NCBI RefSeq assembly: GCF_938029485.1
Contig: NZ_CALHGC010000149.1
Span: forward strand, 1 to 41,610
DNA from: an uncultured Treponema sp.
Lineage (GTDB): Bacteria; Spirochaetota; Spirochaetia; Treponematales; Treponemataceae
Direction: 5' to 3'
Length of the DNA stretch: 41,610 nucleotides
Shown here: piece by piece, positions 1 to 6,844 of the stretch
Layout: every line of letters starts with the position of its first letter
Position numbering within the stretch: position 1 is the first letter of the stretch
Program-made: the position numbers and the translations under genes
The notes under the pieces: model-generated
Databases searched by the model: none
Told to the model about the DNA's origin: nothing
What the model saw: only the letters and a program-made list of their open reading frames with translations

Positions 1-4
1 GCTG

Positions 5-517
5 TTATCGTGTTCTATATTTTTTCAAGGCTTTTTTAATATCCTTCATTGCCCAATCATAGTGACTCGAAGTTGCAGACACGCAGTAGCTGCCGAGCGT
101 CGTTGTTCCTGTCCAATCGAAAGCGCCTTTGGAAAAAAGGTCTTCGTTGGAAAATGTTTCGATAATCGCCATCACCTCTTTGTGTGTTTTTTTGAGCATT
201 GTTTCCGCATCGGTATATGATGTGTTTTGATGTTTTTCCCAAAAAACAACATTCATCTGAGGATAGGTTTTCCAATTATAGGGCGCCGGCAAAAAAGGGG
301 CAGGGTTCCCGTTTGTGTTTGACCGTATCCAATTCAGCAAAAGACAGTGCCACTCATAGAGGTGCGCCAAAACATCCCGCACGTTTTTATCGCGTTCGTT
401 CGGAACAATATCCGCGCTCTTTTCTTCGTCAGACATTTCGCCGATTAACGTCCACAGTTTTGCGAATTGGTCATTTGCGGCTTGGATTAAATCGGATTTG
501 CTGGTAGGTCTTGGCAT
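5..517 (-). CDS. ClbS/DfsB-family four-helix bundle protein
   Basis: This 170-residue protein is predicted to be soluble and all-helical. It begins PTSKSDLIQAA and continues with a W-x-L-I-G-E-M-S-D-E-E-K segment, a D-V-L-A-H-L-Y-E-W-H helix and an L-x-S-Y-C region, a layout I associate with the ClbS/DfsB (DUF1706, DinB-like) family. ClbS protects colibactin producers from their own genotoxin; most relatives, this one included, have no known substrate. The start is chosen from an AAAGGAG 12 nt upstream of ATG, a slightly long spacing. It lies downstream of the WYL regulator on the same strand, separated by a perfect hairpin (567-591), so it may be controlled by that regulator. The family call is by pattern recognition only; the function is unknown. 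Confidence 0.7.
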   Translation of the reverse strand: MPRPTSKSDLIQAANDQFAKLWTLIGEMSDEEKSADIVPNERDKNVRDVLAHLYEWHCLLLNWIRSNTNGNPAPFLPAPYNWKTYPQMNVVFWEKHQNTSYTDAETMLKKTHKEVMAIIETFSNEDLFSKGAFDWTGTTTLGSYCVSATSSHYDWAMKDIKKALKKYRTR

Positions 518-566
518 AGTTTGGTGTTACTCCTTTAGCGCGGGAAGATGGGCTATTGTACCATAG

Positions 567-591
567 AAAGCTGACACAGTATGTCAGCTTT
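567..591. promoter_or_regulatory. Perfect 10-bp inverted repeat with a 5-nt loop
   Basis: AAAGCTGACA is followed by a 5-nt loop and its exact complement TGTCAGCTTT. It sits between the stop of the WYL regulator and the start of the ClbS-like gene, both on the minus strand. There is no T-run on the minus-strand exit side, so it is a weak terminator candidate. It could equally be an operator for the downstream gene or an mRNA-end stabiliser. Confidence 0.5.
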
Positions 592-601
592 GAAAAAACA
601 T

Positions 602-1510
602 TTAAACTTTTTTATGGTGCGCCGCTATTTTTTCAGCGAAATCGATTATTCCTTTTTTTAGGATTTCCGGTTCAAGAATTTCTACCTCAGTACCGAGCGA
701 CAAAATGAATCCGTACAGCCAATGATCGATCGGAAGGCATACCGAAAGCGTATACGAGCCGTCCATATTTTTTGTGATAAGATCGGGAGGAAATTCATCA
801 TAAAACCGATAAGCGATTCCGGCGGTGCATTTTAATTTTATGTTCGTAAGCGTCAGAGCATCGGAATAGTCTGTACGGTAAGGTAGCTTGTTGAGCAATT
901 CCGTACGCTTAAATGTGCTTACTGTCTGCATAACGGAAAGCATACGGTTTAACCGGAAAAGCCGATAATCATTTTTGTCGGTACACAAACTTTCAAGGTA
1001 CCACGCCTTGGATTTAAACAAAAGGCGAAGCGGATAAATCGTACGTTCAGTTTTTTCTCCATAGGAACTGAGATATTCAATGCGGAGCGCACGGCATTCC
1101 AAGATGGCTTGTTTAACCGTATCGAAAATGGACGTGTCGTTTTTGTTTTCCCAGCGGGAATAATCAACCTTAACCCAATCGGCATGACGCTGAAAGACAG
1201 CAGACAACCGGTTTAAAATCGATTCGGTATGTATCTCGTCAACAGGTGATAAACATTGCAGGGCGAGCAGAATTTTATCCTGCTCTTCTTGTGTTACAAT
1301 CGATTTATTGATGGTGTATGTTTCGTCAATAAAAATTCCGCCGCCTGTCCCCTGCACCGTATACACGGGAATGCCGGCACAGCTTAAAATATCGATATCA
1401 CGATATACGGTACGAATCGATACTTCAAATTTTTTAGCAAGCTCCTGCGCTGTTGTTCGTTTTTGATTGAGGAGAATAAAGATAATTTCAAAAAGCCGTT
1501 CGGAACGCAT
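602..1510 (-). CDS. HTH-WYL transcriptional regulator (YafY-type)
   Basis: The 302-residue protein has an N-terminal winged helix-turn-helix at about residues 1-60 (TAQELAKKFEVSIRTVYRD) and a WYL domain at about 135-215 (AWYLESLC followed by RLFRLNRM). The C-terminal extension around 230-300 is typical of YafY-like regulators. Such proteins bind DNA and sense ligands, often nucleotides or ssDNA, and they are frequent next to defence loci. The MmeI-like/reverse transcriptase island begins 190 bp away in the opposite direction. There is no Shine-Dalgarno before the ATG. Instead an extended -10 (TGC-TATACT) ends 9 nt upstream, suggesting a nearly leaderless mRNA. The family is secure; target genes are inferred from position only. 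Confidence 0.88.
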   Translation of the reverse strand: MRSERLFEIIFILLNQKRTTAQELAKKFEVSIRTVYRDIDILSCAGIPVYTVQGTGGGIFIDETYTINKSIVTQEEQDKILLALQCLSPVDEIHTESILNRLSAVFQRHADWVKVDYSRWENKNDTSIFDTVKQAILECRALRIEYLSSYGEKTERTIYPLRLLFKSKAWYLESLCTDKNDYRLFRLNRMLSVMQTVSTFKRTELLNKLPYRTDYSDALTLTNIKLKCTAGIAYRFYDEFPPDLITKNMDGSYTLSVCLPIDHWLYGFILSLGTEVEILEPEILKKGIIDFAEKIAAHHKKV

Positions 1511-1519
1511 AACGATAAA

Positions 1520-1528
1520 AGTATAGCA
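1520..1528 (-). promoter_or_regulatory. Extended -10 promoter element of the WYL regulator
   Basis: On the minus strand TGC-TATACT lies 9 nt before the ATG at 1510. No convincing -35 was found, which fits an extended -10 promoter. The predicted transcription start falls within about 3 nt of the start codon. Confidence 0.45.
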
Positions 1529-1664
1529 TAAAAAGTAGACGGGTTCCTATAAAGGGCATTTAAAATTATAGCAGTTACAGCGTTGATAATAGAGGTTAAA
1601 ATCACCAATCTATAGTACCTTAGCACTGCTAAAAGCTTGCAGTTTTTTAGAGGTACCCTCTTGC

Positions 1665-1694
1665 TTGACAATCGGTATAGACATTGGACATACT
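1665..1694 (+). promoter_or_regulatory. Promoter of the MmeI-like gene
   Basis: A perfect -35 TTGACA (1665-1670), an 18-nt spacer and CATACT (1689-1694) are followed by only 6 nt before the ATG at 1701. No Shine-Dalgarno precedes that ATG. The reading frame stays open back to a TTG at 1665, but that TTG is the -35 box itself, so the ATG is the better start. Confidence 0.55.
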
Positions 1695-1700
1695 GATTAT

Positions 1701-2522
1701 ATGGCATTATCATTAAACGAAATTAAGATACGAGCGCAGCAGTTTGTACTGAACTGGAAAGATAAAGCGGCAACTGCGCGGGAAGAAGCGGATGCGCAAA
1801 CCTTTGAAAACGAGTTTTTTGCAATTTTCGGTGTACCGCGTAATAAAATTGCCGTGTTTGAGCACAAAGTTAAACTGTTAGACGGTTCTAACGGCTATAT
1901 CGATCTTTTTTGGAAAGGTTACATTCTCATCGAAATGAAGTCTCCCGGCAAAGACCGGAAAAAAGCCTTTGAACAGGCAAAAGCCTATGCCAATGCGCTG
2001 CAGAATGCCGATATGCCGAAGGGCATTTTGATTTGCGATTTTGTTCATTTTGATTATTATCATTTAGAAAAAAATGCGGAACTCACCTCTTTTACAATTG
2101 ATGAACTGGCGGAGTATATTGAGCTGTTTCTCTTTCTTGCAGGCTACAAAGATGTTGAATATAAAAAACAAGACGCGGTCAATATTGAAGCAGCGGAAAA
2201 GATGGGAGCATTGCACGACACCCTAAAAGAGATCGGTTATACCGGACATCAGCTGGAGTTGTATTTGGTTCGTCTGTTATTTTGTTTGTTTGCTGATGAC
2301 ACCGGTATTTTTGAGCATGATCATTTTATTAAATATATTTTGCAGCGGACGAATGTTGACGGCAGCGATTTAGCGATGCACATTCAAAAGATTTTTGAAG
2401 TGCTCAATACGCCGAAAGAAAAGCGGCTTAGAACACTTGATGAGCAACTGGCTCGTTTTCCGTATATCAACGGAGGGCTTTTTAAGGAGCAGCTTCCAAC
2501 TGCAGATTTTAACCTTCCTTAA
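1701..2522 (+). CDS. MmeI-like type IIG restriction-modification protein, N-terminal half (interrupted)
   Basis: This is the nuclease and helical-spacer half (273 residues) of a single-chain restriction-modification enzyme of the MmeI type. A PD-(D/E)xK site is visible: D68 in GYIDLF, then E78 and K80 in LIEMKS. The helical linker follows, ending in FPYINGGLFKE, a phrase that in relatives runs directly into the methyltransferase part. Here the frame stops at a TAA supplied by the insert at 2520-2657. The other half resumes in the same frame at 2670. MALSLNEI matches the usual N terminus of the family, supporting the ATG at 1701. The enzyme is probably inactivated, unless the two halves are made separately and assemble. 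Its codon use resembles the second half. Confidence 0.8.
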   Translation: MALSLNEIKIRAQQFVLNWKDKAATAREEADAQTFENEFFAIFGVPRNKIAVFEHKVKLLDGSNGYIDLFWKGYILIEMKSPGKDRKKAFEQAKAYANALQNADMPKGILICDFVHFDYYHLEKNAELTSFTIDELAEYIELFLFLAGYKDVEYKKQDAVNIEAAEKMGALHDTLKEIGYTGHQLELYLVRLLFCLFADDTGIFEHDHFIKYILQRTNVDGSDLAMHIQKIFEVLNTPKEKRLRTLDEQLARFPYINGGLFKEQLPTADFNLP

Positions 2523-2657
2523 AATGCAACAGTTGAAAAAACTTCAGTTTTTTAAGACTGTTGCATTCGTGCGCGAAACGCGCACACGATAATAAGCGAT
2601 GTTTGCGCTTGCGCAAACTCGACGTGTTTTTAAGCCGCGCTATTTCAGCGGCTTAAA
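2520..2657 (+). repeat. Four-hairpin insertion splitting the MmeI-like gene
   Basis: Four separate hairpins follow one another. Hairpin 1 pairs 2524-2533 with 2557-2566 and 2536-2543 with 2546-2553. Hairpin 2 pairs GTGCGCG (2569-2575) with CGCGCAC (2579-2585). Hairpin 3 pairs GTTTGCGC (2601-2608) with GCGCAAAC (2611-2618). Hairpin 4 pairs TTTTAAGCCGC (2628-2638) with its complement at 2648-2658. CTTAAAAT occurs at both edges (2518-2525 and 2652-2659), but removing one such period (134 nt) does not restore the frame. Removing 138 nt joins proline directly to INAAMREKL in frame. There is no transposase, so this looks like a mobile hairpin or REP/MITE-like sequence. The exact borders are inferred. 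Confidence 0.65.
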
Positions 2658-2669
2658 ATAAATGCTGCA

Positions 2670-4616
2670 ATGCGGGAAAAACTGATTGAATGCTGTGCGC
2701 TGGATTGGAGCGGTATTTCTCCGGCAATTTTCGGTGCGATGTTTCAGAGTGTGATGAAGCCGGAAGAACGGCACGCTTTGGGAGCGCACTATACCAGCGA
2801 AACAAATATCTTAAAACTCATTCATCCACTCTTTTTAGATTCTCTGTGGACGGAATTTGATAAATACAAACAGTACACCTCCGAAGCCCGTGTAACAAAC
2901 TTGAACGCGCTGCATGATAAAATTGCACATTTAACCTTTCTTGATCCCGCCTGCGGCTGTGGAAATTTTTTGGTTATTGCATACCGTGAGCTGCGTCTTT
3001 TGGAACTCGCGATTATTGAAGAATTGAAAAGCGCAGATCAGCAGCTGCTTGATGTCGGCGAATATATCAAGGTAAATGTTAATCAGTTTTACGGCATAGA
3101 GCTTGAAGAGTTTCCCGCTCAGATTGCACAAACGGCGCTGTGGCTGATGGATCACCAAATGAATAGACTGGTCGGCAGCCGCTTCGGTCAATACTTTGCA
3201 CGTATCCCGTTGGTTAATTCCGCGTCGATTGTACAGAGCAATGCGCTTGCGCTTGATTGGGAGACCATCGTACCAAAACATAACCTTTCGTATATTCTGG
3301 GAAATCCGCCGTTTTTAGGCGCGCGAGTGATGGAGAAAGAACAGTCTGCGGAGCTTGCAATGCTTTTTAGCGGGGTAAAGAATGCAGGGAATCTTGACTA
3401 CGTTACGGGCTGGTATAAAAAGGCTGCGGAGTATATTCAAGGAACGCAGATTGAATGCGCCTTTGTTTCTACCAATTCTATTTGTCAGGGGCAGCAAGTA
3501 CCGATTTTGTGGCCCAATCTTTTTGCGCGCGGGGTGCATATCAATTTTGCGCACCAGACTTTTAAGTGGTCGAATGAAGCGCGGGGAAATGCGGCAGTGT
3601 ACTGCATTATTGTCGGCTTTTCTCTCCGGAACCGAACGGAAAAACAACTCTTTTTATATGACGATATAAAAGGAGAGCCAAAAACAACAACGGTAAAACG
3701 AATAAATGCCTATTTAGCCGATGCGCAACATGTATTTATTGATAGTAGAAGTTCGGTACTTGATACACAAACTAATCCGATGGTGTTTGGCAGTATGCCG
3801 AACGACGGCGGTAATCTCATTATAGAAGAAAATGAATACGCTGCCTTTTTGCAACAAGAACCGGAAGCGGAACGGTATATCCGTCCATTTTTGGGGGCGG
3901 AAGAGTTTATCAATAATAAAAAACGATATTGTCTCTGGCTTTTGAATGCGGAACCTCAGCACCTAAAAAAATGCCCGCTCATTGTAGCACGCATACAAAA
4001 GGTGCGGGAACACCGCGAAAGCAGCAGCCGTGAGGCAACACGGAAACTTGCGCAAACACCATCCCTCTTTGGAGAAATCCGTCAGCCGGAGTCGGGACAT
4101 TATCTCCTCGTACCGCGCGTTTCCTCTGAACGCAGGCGCTATATTCCCATTGGCTTTTTAGACACATCCGTTATAGCAAGCGATTCAACGCTCATCGTTC
4201 CCAATGCAACGCTGTACGAGTTCGGGGTGCTTACTTCGCAAATGCACATGGCGTGGATGCGTACCGTATGCGGGCGGCTCAAAAGCGATTACCGCTATTC
4301 TGCACAGATCGTGTATAACAACTTCCCGTGGCCGGATGTTTCGGAAGCGCAAAAGGCAACGATTATTCAAAAAGCGCAAGCGGTATTGGACGCGCGGGCG
4401 CAGTTTCCCGGTAGCTCCCTTGCCGACTTATACGATCCCAATACTATGCCGCCGGTACTCACCAAAGCGCACGCAGCCCTTGATTCCGCTGTGGATAAGC
4501 TGTATCGTAAAACAGCCTTCCCCGATGATGCCGTCCGTGTGGCTTTTTTGTTCGAGCTGTATGGGAAGAAGACGGAGGGACTGCTTACAGGGAAGCGGAA
4601 ACGGGGGAGGGGGTAG
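2670..4616 (+). CDS. MmeI-like type IIG restriction-modification protein, methyltransferase/specificity half
   Basis: The 648-residue product starts MREKLIECCALDWSGISP, which in relatives is internal sequence. It contains GAHYTSE, the SAM-binding motif I LDPACGCGNF at about residues 91-100 (usually DPACGSG) and the catalytic adenine-methylation motif GNPPF near residue 210. The C-terminal part (about 400-648) holds a target-recognition domain, with WLLNAEP and a late YNNFPWPD phrase typical of the family. No Shine-Dalgarno is visible before the ATG; the sequence there is the arm of hairpin 4. If this half is translated it would be a nuclease-less N6-adenine methyltransferase. Apart from the missing front it is full length and has no internal stop. 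The reverse transcriptase follows after 11 nt. Confidence 0.82.
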   Translation: MREKLIECCALDWSGISPAIFGAMFQSVMKPEERHALGAHYTSETNILKLIHPLFLDSLWTEFDKYKQYTSEARVTNLNALHDKIAHLTFLDPACGCGNFLVIAYRELRLLELAIIEELKSADQQLLDVGEYIKVNVNQFYGIELEEFPAQIAQTALWLMDHQMNRLVGSRFGQYFARIPLVNSASIVQSNALALDWETIVPKHNLSYILGNPPFLGARVMEKEQSAELAMLFSGVKNAGNLDYVTGWYKKAAEYIQGTQIECAFVSTNSICQGQQVPILWPNLFARGVHINFAHQTFKWSNEARGNAAVYCIIVGFSLRNRTEKQLFLYDDIKGEPKTTTVKRINAYLADAQHVFIDSRSSVLDTQTNPMVFGSMPNDGGNLIIEENEYAAFLQQEPEAERYIRPFLGAEEFINNKKRYCLWLLNAEPQHLKKCPLIVARIQKVREHRESSSREATRKLAQTPSLFGEIRQPESGHYLLVPRVSSERRRYIPIGFLDTSVIASDSTLIVPNATLYEFGVLTSQMHMAWMRTVCGRLKSDYRYSAQIVYNNFPWPDVSEAQKATIIQKAQAVLDARAQFPGSSLADLYDPNTMPPVLTKAHAALDSAVDKLYRKTAFPDDAVRVAFLFELYGKKTEGLLTGKRKRGRG

Positions 4617-4627
4617 GAAGCACCAAT

Positions 4628-6154
4628 ATGTTGCAAAAAACTATCTTAGATTTAGAAGCGCAAGAAGCACTCTTTTTCTTTTTAGATTCAAAAATATATT
4701 GCTCATTGGACTTTCCTCCCTATATCGCTTTTGGATCATTACTGAATACGATTAACGAATTTCTATCGAATAACCCTGATATACTCAAGCGCGCACATCC
4801 CGATAATTATGAGAATGTCAATTATATTATAGCAGCAAACAAAGACGGAAAGTACGATTGGAGACCTTTTGAATTAATCAATCCTATTCTTTATGTACAG
4901 CTTGCAAGAACGATTACAGAAGAAATACATTGGCAAGATATCTGTAACCGATTTAAAGACTTTGCTGCAAATCCAGACATAGAATGTATGAGTATTCCCG
5001 TTGTTGAAAATACATTGCAAACAAATCAGAAAGCACAGATATTAGCATGGTGGGAAAATATTGAACAACGCTCAATTGAATTATCTTTAGATTATGAGTA
5101 CCTTATTGAAACTGATATAACAAACTGTTACGGCGCGCTCTATACCCATTCGATAGCATGGGCATTACACACAAAAGAAAAGGCAAAACAACAAAGGCGG
5201 GAAAATTTAATCGGCAATATCATAGATAAATACATTCGTGCAATGCGTTATGGTCAAACAAATGGTATTCCGCAAGGTTCTGGTTTGATGGATTTTATTG
5301 CTGAAATGGTACTGGGGTATATTGACACATTGTTATCCGATCGGATTAAAGCAAATGATATTACCGATTATCATATTTTACGTTATCGTGATGATTATAA
5401 GATATTTGTCAACAATCCTCATACAGGAGAGCGTATTCTAAAAATAATAACCGAGGTTCTTGCTGAATTTGGAATGAAGCCAAATACATTAAAAACAAAT
5501 ACATACGACAATATAATTTTACATGCAATCAAAAAAGACAAAATTGCATGGCTTATAAAGAAACAATCCAATAAAGACTTACAGAAGCATTTGCTGCTAA
5601 TATACAAACACGCATTAGAATATCCCCATGCAGGGAGTTTAATAGAACCTTTACAAGATTTCTATTTTCGAATACAGAAAATCAAGGCTTTACAAAATCA
5701 TTCTAAATCATTAATAGCTATTATCGTCGATATAGCGTATCGTAATCCTCGAACGTATGCAATATGTGCGGCGATGCTAAGTGTATTATTAACCAAACTA
5801 TCAAATAAGAATGACCAAGAAGAAATTATTACCAAAATAAAGAATAAATTTAGCTTAATTCCAAATACAAGTAACATGCTTATATGGCTACAGCGAATAA
5901 GCTTATTTTTTAAATTTGATATCGACTATGATGATGCTTTATGCCGTTTGATTGACCTTGCTTTCAAAGAAATAGATAGGGTTTCTCTAGCGGATGCTGA
6001 TATAAATCAAATCTGGAATATGGATTGGGTAAGTTCTGAGGAATTAAAAACCATATTGAGAGCAAATAGCATTATCAATAAAACAGAATTCAAAAAACTC
6101 TCAAGAGAAATCTTGTTAAACGAGATAGAAGCTTCATTGATAAGAAACTATTAG
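4628..6154 (+). CDS. Defence-type reverse transcriptase (UG/DRT-like)
   Basis: The 508-residue protein carries the reverse transcriptase core: motif A ETDITNCYGALYTHS (D163), motif B GIPQGSGLMDF (213-223), motif C RYRDD (Y253-D256) and FGMKPNTLKT after it. There is no group II intron maturase or HNH domain, no retron msr upstream and no integrase. The helical C-terminal half (about 300-508) has no domain I recognise. This is the architecture of single-gene antiphage reverse transcriptases (UG/DRT groups); I cannot assign the class. The start has a GGTAGGAAG ribosome site and lies 11 nt after the methyltransferase stop, so the genes are probably co-transcribed. By eye the gene is much more AT-rich than its neighbours, suggesting transfer. 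Confidence 0.83.
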   Translation: MLQKTILDLEAQEALFFFLDSKIYCSLDFPPYIAFGSLLNTINEFLSNNPDILKRAHPDNYENVNYIIAANKDGKYDWRPFELINPILYVQLARTITEEIHWQDICNRFKDFAANPDIECMSIPVVENTLQTNQKAQILAWWENIEQRSIELSLDYEYLIETDITNCYGALYTHSIAWALHTKEKAKQQRRENLIGNIIDKYIRAMRYGQTNGIPQGSGLMDFIAEMVLGYIDTLLSDRIKANDITDYHILRYRDDYKIFVNNPHTGERILKIITEVLAEFGMKPNTLKTNTYDNIILHAIKKDKIAWLIKKQSNKDLQKHLLLIYKHALEYPHAGSLIEPLQDFYFRIQKIKALQNHSKSLIAIIVDIAYRNPRTYAICAAMLSVLLTKLSNKNDQEEIITKIKNKFSLIPNTSNMLIWLQRISLFFKFDIDYDDALCRLIDLAFKEIDRVSLADADINQIWNMDWVSSEELKTILRANSIINKTEFKKLSREILLNEIEASLIRNY

Positions 6155-6182
6155 ATAAAATTATTAGCAAATCAGTTGCTTA

Positions 6183-6323
6183 CTATTCCTTCAGCTGTTC
6201 AATCTCTTCAAAAAGTTTATGCACATTACAAAACGACACGGCGACATCTTCATCATTCTTATTTTTTTCTTCCAATTTCAACACCGCTTTGTTACTTTGT
6301 ATTTTCCAAGTTTTTCTCGGCAT
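6183..6323 (-). CDS. Small hypothetical protein with a strong ribosome binding site
   Basis: The 46-residue product begins MPRKTWKIQSNK and has an acidic, probably helical middle. It is supported mainly by a textbook ribosome site, AAGGAG followed by 7 nt and ATG, which lies inside the coding region of the 55-codon ORF upstream of it. The two frames overlap by 32 nt, as in translationally coupled pairs. I do not recognise the family. It may be the second half of a frameshifted older gene or a small antitoxin-like protein. Confidence 0.35.
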   Translation of the reverse strand: MPRKTWKIQSNKAVLKLEEKNKNDEDVAVSFCNVHKLFEEIEQLKE

Positions 6324-6459
6324 AAAACAGCTCCTTCAATACATTGACGTTCACAAGCGGTAAGGCTCCGAATTTATCGGCATTGTACAGCTTTTTGCGC
6401 GAAACTCCTTTGCGAATCCCTGTATAGTCAGTAATACTATTGTATACGCCATTCCCCAT
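6292..6459 (-). CDS. Small hypothetical ORF, possibly a gene remnant
   Basis: The frame encodes 55 residues starting MGNGVYNSITDYTG and containing GVSRKKLYNADKFGALPLVN. The composition is protein-like, but I recognise no family and see no clear ribosome site. Its 3' end overlaps the 46-residue ORF, whose start site it contains. It could be the first gene of a two-gene unit or one piece of a decayed gene. It lies opposite and next to the broken yoeB, in a stretch that looks like old mobile or toxin-antitoxin debris. Confidence 0.25.
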   Translation of the reverse strand: MGNGVYNSITDYTGIRKGVSRKKLYNADKFGALPLVNVNVLKELFYAEKNLENTK

Positions 6460-6492
6460 ATCCGTTTATCCATAAAATACAAGCGGTTTTTG

Positions 6493-6676
6493 CTGAAACG
6501 TTGCAAAAATGAGGGTTTATTGAACGGGGAAGCTTTGACGGTATAGGTAAACCGGAACCTCTAAAGGGTGAACTGAATGGTTTTTGGAGCTGCCGTATTG
6601 ATGGAATAGGCTTGTATATCGAGTGAGTACAAATACTTTAGAAATCCTTTCCTGCCACGGACATTACGAGAATTAA
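6493..6676 (+). pseudogene. yoeB: yoeB/Txe-family toxin remnant (frameshifted)
   Basis: Reading from about 6529, one frame gives DGIGKPEPLKGELNGFW followed by SCRID. After a one-base deletion near 6602-6606 another frame continues NRLVY and then NTLEILSCHGHYEN before a stop at 6674-6676. Both pieces match the C-terminal two thirds of YoeB/Txe mRNA-interferase toxins, including the late H-G-H-Y segment that carries the active-site histidine and tyrosine. The N terminus and the start codon are gone, and no yefM-like antitoxin lies upstream. The gene cannot make toxin. The left border is approximate, because another frame offers a different match before 6529. Confidence 0.75.
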
Positions 6677-6844
6677 TTGCTGGTACCAATATCCCGCATC
6701 GATCATTTTTTGTAAATAGATGGGCATTTCTAAAAACTCGGTTAGATTTTTAAAGATTTTCTATAATATATAGAAGGCTTTACAGTAAACGTAAGATGAG
6801 TATGCTGTGGAATCATTCCGTCTTCAGATAGAGCAGATCAACAT
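6677..6844. other. Non-coding remainder between the yoeB remnant and the ABC transporter
   Basis: This AT-rich stretch has short open frames only, such as a minus-strand frame of about 40 codons containing EMPIYLQKM that runs into the yoeB remnant. I see no RNA gene, hairpin terminator or promoter I would defend. It is probably decayed sequence. Confidence 0.4.

Noticed and set aside
1665..1700. TTG 1665 as the start of the MmeI-like gene
   Set aside because: The codon is part of a perfect -35 box; relatives begin at the MALSLNEI methionine.
2524..2658. CRISPR-like or retron RNA structure
   Set aside because: The four hairpins differ from each other, so they are not direct repeats, and the reverse transcriptase lies 2 kb away with a gene in between; a retron msr-msd fold is not evident.
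4628..6154. Group II intron or retron reverse transcriptase
   Set aside because: No maturase or HNH domain, no intron RNA ends, and only 11 nt between it and the preceding gene.
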